Assembly (NCBI GenBank): GCA_026389745.1
Contig: JAPLHG010000120.1
Location: 1 to 10,454 of the forward strand
Source of the DNA: Chloroflexota bacterium
Lineage (GTDB): Bacteria > Chloroflexota > Dehalococcoidia > Dehalococcoidales > Fen-1064
Reading direction: 5' to 3'
Length of the DNA: 10,454 nucleotides
Positions 5,854 to 10,454 of this stretch are shown here, piece by piece (within the stretch, counting starts at the first letter, position 1; the number at the start of each line of letters is the position of its first letter). The position numbers were made by a program, and so were the translations under genes. The notes under the pieces are model-generated. The model made no database searches. It saw only the letters and a program-made list of their open reading frames with translations, and was not told the DNA's origin.

Positions 5854-5954
5854 GCATTAAAAAGAAAACTATCATAATAGTCGTAGCTACCTTAATAGTT
5901 ATCGCAGTTGTGTTTATTGTGCGCCGTATTCTCGGACTCGGGTACAATATTTAG
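5850..5954 (+). CDS. 34-residue single-span membrane microprotein (second of a pair)
   Basis: The frame reads MSIKKKTIII, a long Ile/Val span over about residues 7-24, then VRRILGLGYNI. AAGAAG at 5842-5847, inside the preceding gene, can serve as ribosome site. The start overlaps the preceding stop (ATGA), so the pair is translationally coupled. Relative to its neighbour, the charge has moved: three Lys precede the span, and the basic tail is replaced by an uncharged one. The two genes also share the DNA word TAATAGTCGTA at 5777-5787 and 5875-5885, which points to tandem duplication. No known family is recognised. Confidence 0.6.
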   Translation: MSIKKKTIIIVVATLIVIAVVFIVRRILGLGYNI

Positions 5955-6206
5955 CAGACAACATGAAAAACATTTTTAAACTGTAAACAATATTTAACGT
6001 GACAAGGTGCGCATATAAGAGTACTTCCTAAGAAATCCATGCAAAGGTTATAGAAAAGACTCTCCCCGAAACAGACCGAGGAGTTCTAGGTATCGTCCCC
6101 TTTGGTGGAGCATATTCGTTTTGCTAGCAATCTGAAGAAACTCAATTGAGGGCAGGTACTTATTTGATTTTGTGCAGATAGCGATTTTGAGAACCGTTTT
6201 CAGTGA
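5955..6206. other. Gap between the microprotein genes and the MFS promoter
   Basis: Apart from A- and T-rich runs at 5966-5980, which might weakly terminate the ABC unit, nothing is identifiable. A 67-codon reading frame on the - strand (6048-6251) begins with TTG, has no ribosome site and matches nothing I know, so I do not call it a gene. Confidence 0.4.
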
Positions 6207-6235
6207 TTGATAACTTTTAACCCTGATGCTAATAT
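6207..6235 (+). promoter_or_regulatory. Sigma70-type extended -10 promoter of the MFS gene
   Basis: The -35 is TTGATA (6207-6212, five of six), the spacer is exactly 17 bases, and the -10 is TAATAT (6230-6235) preceded by TGC at 6227-6229, an extended -10 element. The start of transcription would be near 6242, about 57 bases before the gene. Confidence 0.58.
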
Positions 6236-6298
6236 TGGACAACCCAACCAAGGTCTTGAAAGAGTAGTTGTCCGCGGGTAGATTACTTGAGAAAGGGT

Positions 6299-7588
6299 AT
6301 GATTAGACAAAAGACCAGCAGCGACCGAGGTGAGAAGCAATTTGGCTCAATTGATTATTTCAAGATTACCATCTTAGGTTTTGCCCTTACCGCTCTATGG
6401 AGTTCCCTGGGCAGCATCCTGTTACCTATACGAATATTGGCATATGTCCCTGAATCACAGAAGAATACCTACTTGGGACTTCTCACCTTCACTGGTCTCG
6501 TAGTGGCGATAATTGTACAACCGATCGCCGGCACTTTCAGCGACTGTACTAACTCACATTGGGGACGACGACGGCCATATATCCTGCTAGGGATGCTATT
6601 TTCACTTATCATTTTACCGGGGATAGGCTTAGCCAGCACGTACGTTGCCATTTTCATTGTGTACTGCCTACTGCAAATTTGTAGCAATACCGCGCAAGCT
6701 TCATACCAGGCCTTCATCCCGGAACTTGTACCTAAAAACAAGCGAGGGTTGGCTTCAGGGGTGAAAAGTCTACTTGAGGTGTTAGGTGGGGTTGCCCTGG
6801 TGCGAGTGACAGCCTACCTCATGGGTCGTTACTTCGCAGGGGGAGGGGAATTCTGGATGTGGGTTGCTCTGGGTACTTTAATGGCGGTGATTCTCATTGC
6901 GACGATTATCACCTTGGTCACTGTGAAAGAACCGCCATCAACATGTGCTTCCGGTTTGTCCAGATCTGTTTTCAGGCAGAGGTTCAGGATTGATTTAAAA
7001 GTACATCGTGATTTCGGCTGGTTTCTAGCGGCACGAGGACTACTCGGGATACCAGGCGTCGCCCTTCAGATATACGCCCTGTATTACCTGACGGATGTGG
7101 TTGGAATACCTAATCCGGCATTGGTAGCCGGTGATCTGCTGGTAGTGGTCGGTATTTGTTTACTGTTGACAGCCTATCCTGCCGGTCGGCTATCAGACCG
7201 GATAGGACGTAAGCCAATAGTCATGGCTTCCGGCATGCTTGGGGCATTAGGTATCGTGGCTTTGTTTTTCTCCAGAAGCTACCTGCAACTCATGTTTTCG
7301 GGTGCTCTTCTTGGTATAGCGAACGGGGCTCTGCTCAGTGCTAGCTGGGCACTGGCTACGGACATGGCGGTAAATGGGGAAGAGGCCAAGTACCTGGGGT
7401 TAACCAATCTGGCAATGGCTGGCGGTTCGGCGCTGGCCCGCTTGGTCGGTCCGGTAATTGATTTTTTCAACGGAATAAGCCAGGGTTTGGGTTACCAGGT
7501 TATGCTTCTTGTTTGTCTGATCAGTTTCGTTACCGGTGCCGTACTCATTGTAAAGGTCAAACGGATCAAACCCTTGGCAGGGCAGTGA
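6299..7588 (+). CDS. Major facilitator superfamily transporter, sugar/cation-symporter-like
   Basis: This 429-residue inner-membrane carrier has about 12 hydrophobic spans split by a basic central loop (about residues 210-240). The first-half loop GTFSDCTNSHWGRRRPYIL (about 78-96) resembles the G-SD-----GRRRP loop of glycoside/sucrose:cation symporters. The second half carries the standard MFS motif GRLSDRIGRKP (about 296-306). No substrate can be assigned. The ATG at 6299 follows AAGGG (6293-6297) very closely; an in-frame TTG at 6287 would add four residues and is possible. The gene has its own promoter at 6207-6235. It lies 351 bases before a 2-hydroxyacid oxidase gene, so uptake of an organic acid or sugar acid feeding that enzyme is conceivable but not shown. 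Confidence 0.9.
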   Translation: MIRQKTSSDRGEKQFGSIDYFKITILGFALTALWSSLGSILLPIRILAYVPESQKNTYLGLLTFTGLVVAIIVQPIAGTFSDCTNSHWGRRRPYILLGMLFSLIILPGIGLASTYVAIFIVYCLLQICSNTAQASYQAFIPELVPKNKRGLASGVKSLLEVLGGVALVRVTAYLMGRYFAGGGEFWMWVALGTLMAVILIATIITLVTVKEPPSTCASGLSRSVFRQRFRIDLKVHRDFGWFLAARGLLGIPGVALQIYALYYLTDVVGIPNPALVAGDLLVVVGICLLLTAYPAGRLSDRIGRKPIVMASGMLGALGIVALFFSRSYLQLMFSGALLGIANGALLSASWALATDMAVNGEEAKYLGLTNLAMAGGSALARLVGPVIDFFNGISQGLGYQVMLLVCLISFVTGAVLIVKVKRIKPLAGQ

Positions 7589-7851
7589 CGGGAGTTGATG
7601 TACCCCCTGCGCCTGCAGAACGCAATTACTGCAATCGAAAGGGAAGCACAATTACATGTCTGGGGGTGTCGCCCTCGGCCGCACGGCGGTGATATTCGTC
7701 AGTAGCTTCATCCCGTTCGCATAGTTCCAAATCTGAAAGCTTACCCTCATTCTGCTTGGTTACGGTTCGCCCTGCCTTTTCAAACGCGTAAATTAAATCA
7801 GAGTCTATGCGGTCCAAAGAAAAGGCAAATGCACCCGATTGGCACGATTCG
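7589..7851. other. Gap between the MFS gene and the FAD oxidase promoter
   Basis: No + strand gene and no clear terminator are seen. A - strand reading frame at 7626-7910 covers most of this gap and is listed separately. CTGCGCCTGCAG near 7608-7619 is a short imperfect dyad without a T-run. Confidence 0.4.
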
Positions 7852-7910
7852 TTGACAGGTAAGAACGAAGCTAGTAATATTAGCTCGTTATTTCCGGATG
7901 CGTTCTTCAT
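7626..7910 (-). CDS. Doubtful 94-residue reading frame, no known family
   Basis: An ATG frame on the opposite strand encodes a soluble, charged protein (IDSDLIYAFEKAGRTVTKQ in the middle, YHRRAAEGDTPRHVIVLPF near the end). In its favour are an ATG start, ordinary residue usage and a gap that would otherwise be empty. Against it are the lack of a ribosome site before the ATG, the overlap with a strong + strand promoter at 7852-7880, and no recognisable family. It may be a gene remnant or chance. Confidence 0.2.
   Translation of the reverse strand: MKNASGNNELILLASFLPVNESCQSGAFAFSLDRIDSDLIYAFEKAGRTVTKQNEGKLSDLELCERDEATDEYHRRAAEGDTPRHVIVLPFRLQ
7852..7880 (+). promoter_or_regulatory. Sigma70-type promoter of the FAD-linked oxidase gene
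   Basis: A perfect -35 TTGACA (7852-7857), an optimal 17-base spacer and -10 TAATAT (7875-7880, the same hexamer as the MFS promoter). Transcription would start near 7887, leaving about 53 untranslated bases. Confidence 0.65.
7869..7885. promoter_or_regulatory. Inverted repeat AGCTA-N7-TAGCT over the -10 box, candidate operator
   Basis: The 17-base dyad has perfect 5-base arms (7869-7873 and 7881-7885) centred on the -10 hexamer, where a bound protein would block RNA polymerase. Part of it, GCTAATATT (- strand of 7876-7884), recurs on the + strand at the MFS -10 (6228-6236). Confidence 0.4.
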
Positions 7911-7939
7911 AGTGAATTTGGTGGAGGGGTTTTTACAGG

Positions 7940-8413
7940 ATGGACATCAAGAAACTCCAAAAAATAGTCGGAGAAAAGATGGTTATCACCGACCGGGAGA
8001 GAATGCAGACTTATCTTGTTGATGAAACGGTTGTCGGAGTTAGACCTGATCCGGCGGCAAACGTTGTCCTCGTCAAACCCGGCACCAGTCAAGAGGTTTC
8101 GGAGATTTTAAAACTTGCAAATCAGGACAGAACACCTGTCTTTGTCAGGGGTGGTGGGACAGGGCTCTGTGGCGGGTCGATTCCAACCAGGGACGGGCTG
8201 CTCATATCGATGGAAAGATTCAACCGGGTTATCGAAATGGACACCGATAATCTGATGATTACTGTCGAAGCGGGCGTGACTCTGGCAGACATTCTGAAGG
8301 CAGCGGATGCCGCTGGGCTTATCTTTCCTCCCCACCCCGGGGATGAGGGGGCACAGGCTGGCGGGATGGTAGCTTTAAATGCCGGCGGTACCCGGGCAGT
8401 AAAATACGGGTGA
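7940..8413 (+). CDS. FAD-linked 2-hydroxyacid oxidase (GlcD-like), N-terminal fragment before a frameshift
   Basis: First 157 residues of a glycolate/D-lactate dehydrogenase-type flavoprotein of the VAO/PCMH family. It contains the first FAD-binding half: VLVKPGTSQEVSEILKLA (about 43-60), the pyrophosphate-binding loop RGGGTGLCGG (about 69-78), VEAGVTLADIL, and PPHPGDEGAQAGGMVALNAGG. The ATG at 7940 is preceded by GGAGGGG at 7923-7929. The frame breaks at TGA 8411-8413 immediately after GTRAVKYG, in the middle of the conserved KYG-V-R-YV-GLEVV block. The partner frame continues that block exactly (VMRNYVKGLEVVIP), so one G seems to be missing from the GGG run at 8408-8410. This fragment lacks half the FAD domain and all of the substrate domain. 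It is unlikely to work alone. Confidence 0.85.
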   Translation: MDIKKLQKIVGEKMVITDRERMQTYLVDETVVGVRPDPAANVVLVKPGTSQEVSEILKLANQDRTPVFVRGGGTGLCGGSIPTRDGLLISMERFNRVIEMDTDNLMITVEAGVTLADILKAADAAGLIFPPHPGDEGAQAGGMVALNAGGTRAVKYG

Positions 8414-9318
8414 TGCGTAACTATGTTAAAGGGCTTGAAGTAGTCATCCCCACCGGAGAAATCATGAGTTTCGGTGGTAAACTGTTGAAGAATAATCAGG
8501 GATTTGACCTTTTGCAGCTCATGGTAAATAGTAGCGGGCTTCTAGGGATTATCACGAAAGTTGTATTTCGCCTTTACCCTAAGCCTGAAGCCATGATAAC
8601 GCTGATAATTTCCTATGACAGCCGTTATGATGCGATAAACAGCGTCCCCAAAATTCTCAGGAGTGGCACAATGCCTCTCGCGTTGGAGTATTTTGAACGT
8701 GACGTGATTAAAGAGGCATCCCAACGTGTCGGCATTGGGTGGCCCGTAGAGAAAGGCGCCGCGTATCTTATGATTATTCTGACGGGCTCCAGCGAGAATG
8801 ATTTGTATGCCCAGGCAGAGAAAATTGCCAAAGTCTGTGAGGATTCCCGGTGTACTGATGTGCTGGTAGCTGAGAAACCAGAGCAGCAATCGGAAATCAT
8901 GAAACTGAGGAGTGCGCTTTTCCCCTCTTTTAAAGAAAGGATGGGCGATACACTTGACATAACCGTACCGCCGGCCAGCATCGGGGTGCTCTTGGAGAAG
9001 GTAGATGAGATCGCGAGGAAATATAAAACGGTAATCCCTACCTATGGTCACGCGGCTGACGGCAACCTCCATGCCCACGTTATGAAAGATCTGAGTGAAC
9101 GCGGGCTCTTAAACCAGGTCAAAAGAGAGATTTATACGGAAACTCTCAAACTCGGCGGTATCCTCACCGGAGAACACGGCATAGGGCAGATAAGAAATAA
9201 GGATCTCGACCTCATACCAGATAAAAAGCAGTGGGAATTAATGTGGGGGATCAAGGAACTTTTTGACCCGAACAATATTCTTAATCCGGGTGTCGGACTA
9301 CCGCCAAGGGGTCTTTAA
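8410..9318 (+). CDS. FAD-linked 2-hydroxyacid oxidase (GlcD-like), C-terminal fragment after a frameshift
   Basis: Remaining 302 residues of the same flavoprotein: 157 + 302 gives about 459, the usual GlcD length. It opens with the second half of the FAD domain (YVKGLEVVIPTGE, KNNQGFDLLQL, SSGLLGIITKVVFRLYP). The FAD-oxidase C-terminal domain follows, with TYGHAADGNLHAHV (H214, D217, H221) and GGILTGEHGIGQ (E255, H256), the metal- and substrate-binding histidines of D-2-hydroxyacid dehydrogenases, and the closing KELFDPNNILNPG. It oxidises a D-2-hydroxy acid to the 2-oxo acid using FAD; the exact substrate is unknown. The GTG at 8410 overlaps the upstream stop as GTGA, so re-initiation is possible in principle. 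No decay is seen after the break, so the break is recent, a sequencing error, or tolerated. No iron-sulfur partner gene (GlcF-like) is in view. Confidence 0.88.
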   Translation: MMRNYVKGLEVVIPTGEIMSFGGKLLKNNQGFDLLQLMVNSSGLLGIITKVVFRLYPKPEAMITLIISYDSRYDAINSVPKILRSGTMPLALEYFERDVIKEASQRVGIGWPVEKGAAYLMIILTGSSENDLYAQAEKIAKVCEDSRCTDVLVAEKPEQQSEIMKLRSALFPSFKERMGDTLDITVPPASIGVLLEKVDEIARKYKTVIPTYGHAADGNLHAHVMKDLSERGLLNQVKREIYTETLKLGGILTGEHGIGQIRNKDLDLIPDKKQWELMWGIKELFDPNNILNPGVGLPPRGL

Positions 9319-9496
9319 TTTGGCTGTCAGCCTGTATTGTGATATTCATCGGTATTGCCTTCTATCTATTTCGAAAAAATAATATTCCATTACCACTAGG
9401 GGAGAAGTGCTTTCTCAGGTCTGAATTCAATCAAATCATTATTTGCAGCTGGTTAATCATTTCTGGCGGAGAAGACTTACTACTATGCACCTCAGC
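9319..9496. other. Gap between two convergent genes with small hairpins
   Basis: GGCT-GTC-AGCC (9322-9332) and GAGAA-GTGCT-TTCTC (9402-9416) can each fold and may help stop transcription from either side. Neither is followed by a proper T-run. No gene is supported. Confidence 0.35.
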
Positions 9497-10454
9497 TTAA
9501 GGCACTTTTTTCTCGGCGCTTATGTCGGATGCCATTTTTGCTAATGCTAATTCGACGCTCCTGGCAACACCCTCGGCCATGATATCTCCCTCGGGCTTAC
9601 AATCGTCGCCAACCAGGTACAAGCCCGGTAGGGGCGATATTAACCGGTAATCTGTACCTTGCGTAGCCTTGTTTACCGGCCAACCGTCATTGAAAAACCC
9701 AATGTTAAGAAGATGACAATGCTTCCGAAAACTGGCGCCGAATATCATGTCCAGATCATCCCATGCCATCGCCAACTCGGATGAGAGGTCATTTGTCTGG
9801 CTAACCTGGTAGGTAACGATCAGGTGTTTGTTTTCGGGGGCTAATGCCGGGTCGGCGTTGCTTGGTTGGACAATCCCGCAGATTGCTTTACTGTCTAAGC
9901 AGAACATAATGCCTTTATGGGGGATGAGCGAAACGTCGCTTGCAAAATGCAACTTCAATCCCTGCGCTACCTTTGTTTTCCCGCTAGATTCCGTGTTTCT
10001 TGCGAACGCCGAGCGCCCCAGTAGATTAGCAGTGCGTTCGACGCCGATGTCAGACACTACGCATCGGCAAGACAAAACCCGGGACTCATGGCTCTTTCGA
10101 TTTGTCGACTTGACCCCTGAAATTTTCGTTCCTTCCACCAAGATTTGTTCGGCTGTTTCAGATTTCAGTACACTGCCGCCGTTAGCGTTAATTGACTCCT
10201 CTAGATTATCTATTATCGCCTTACATCCCCCTTGGGGCACTTGCGGTAAACCAAAGTCCTTCGTATTCTTAAAAAGATGCCGTATTTCATTATAGGGCAC
10301 ATCGCCAGCCTGCATGCTGACGGAAAAATTGATGAACTTATTGGAAAGACTCAATAACACCGGTGACTCGGTTTGTGTGTTAAGCCACTCGGCAAACGAT
10401 ATGTCCCCTGGTAGGCGTTTCTCCATTTTCAAGCGCACCAGTATCTTGGCCAAA
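9497..10454 (-). CDS. Phytoene-desaturase-like NAD(P)/FAD-dependent oxidoreductase, C-terminal part
   Basis: At least 319 codons run off the right edge, so the N-terminal GxGxxG dinucleotide-binding fold lies outside the window and the real start is not visible. The part present resembles the CrtI/amine-oxidase class of flavoproteins. PQGGCKAIIDNLEESINANGG and VLKSETAEQILVEGTKISGV correspond to the region where such enzymes choose and sum substrate contacts. SCRCVVSDIG follows. The C-terminal GLYLVGDDCKPEGDIMAEGVARSVELA (277-303 of the visible part) is the second FAD-binding signature, with the GD-P-G-EGVA pattern. Family members desaturate, isomerise or oxidise carotenoids and other hydrophobic substrates. 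No carotenoid genes are seen nearby, so the substrate is open. It converges with the GlcD-like gene, 178 bases apart. Confidence 0.82.
   Translation of the reverse strand, partial: LAKILVRLKMEKRLPGDISFAEWLNTQTESPVLLSLSNKFINFSVSMQAGDVPYNEIRHLFKNTKDFGLPQVPQGGCKAIIDNLEESINANGGSVLKSETAEQILVEGTKISGVKSTNRKSHESRVLSCRCVVSDIGVERTANLLGRSAFARNTESSGKTKVAQGLKLHFASDVSLIPHKGIMFCLDSKAICGIVQPSNADPALAPENKHLIVTYQVSQTNDLSSELAMAWDDLDMIFGASFRKHCHLLNIGFFNDGWPVNKATQGTDYRLISPLPGLYLVGDDCKPEGDIMAEGVARSVELALAKMASDISAEKKVP

Noticed and set aside
6048..6251. 67-codon - strand reading frame between the microproteins and the MFS gene
   Set aside because: It starts at TTG without a ribosome site, overlaps the MFS promoter and resembles no known family.
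8542..9078. Long - strand frame of 178 codons opposite the FAD oxidase
   Set aside because: It lies opposite the conserved C-terminal FAD-oxidase frame and shows no domain of its own.
9318..9500. Open frame encoding a hydrophobic span (WLSACIVIFIGIAFYLFRKN) after the FAD oxidase
   Set aside because: It has no ATG, GTG or TTG ahead of the span. The first GTG (9339) lies inside it without a ribosome site. The remainder is not protein-like.
9828..10295. 155-codon + strand frame opposite the phytoene-desaturase-like gene
   Set aside because: The - strand frame has clear flavoprotein motifs and runs through the whole region. The + strand frame has none.
1..10454. CRISPR array, rRNA, or complete known defence system
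   Set aside because: No regularly spaced repeats, no rRNA-like blocks and no recognisable defence operon were seen.

Overview
The window comes from a bacterium of roughly balanced base composition. It carries the bacterial membrane-lipid enzyme PlsY, an IS3-family insertion sequence with a classical -1 frameshift signal, and several sigma70-type promoters. The sequence does not allow a more precise lineage. All genes read on the + strand except the last, which converges from the right edge and is cut by it.

Layout. 1-1317: an IS3-family insertion sequence, complete except for about 3 bases lost at the left edge, with orfA, orfB and a T TTT TTA slippery site. 1378-1878: a small PD-(D/E)XK-type nuclease, starting only 60 bases from the IS end. 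2143-2871: a two-domain NYN + LOTUS/OST-HTH protein, a predicted RNA-binding ribonuclease. 3192-3824: PlsY, a glycerol-3-phosphate acyltransferase. 4068-5722: an ABC-2 type ATPase and permease, translationally overlapped. They are followed at 5755-5954 by two tandem, overlapping genes for 32- and 34-residue single-span membrane proteins that are homologous to each other. 6299-7588: an MFS sugar/cation-symporter-like transporter behind a good extended -10 promoter. 7940-9318: a GlcD-type FAD-linked 2-hydroxyacid oxidase, split at 8410 by what looks like loss of one G. 9497-10454 (- strand): the C-terminal part of a phytoene-desaturase-like FAD oxidoreductase.

How the parts may work together. 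The ABC ATPase, the permease and the two membrane microproteins look like one transcription unit reading from a promoter at 3973-4000. The microproteins are candidate accessory subunits or regulators of the exporter. The MFS gene and the FAD oxidase have separate promoters, both with a 17-base spacer and the same -10 hexamer TAATAT, and they share a 9-base word over that -10. An uptake-and-oxidation pair under common control is therefore possible, though only inferred. The nuclease and the NYN-LOTUS protein sit next to a mobile element, as accessory or defence genes often do, but no recognised defence system can be assembled from them here.

The least conventional items are the duplicated microprotein pair after the ABC transporter, the split FAD oxidase, and the orphan nuclease beside the IS.
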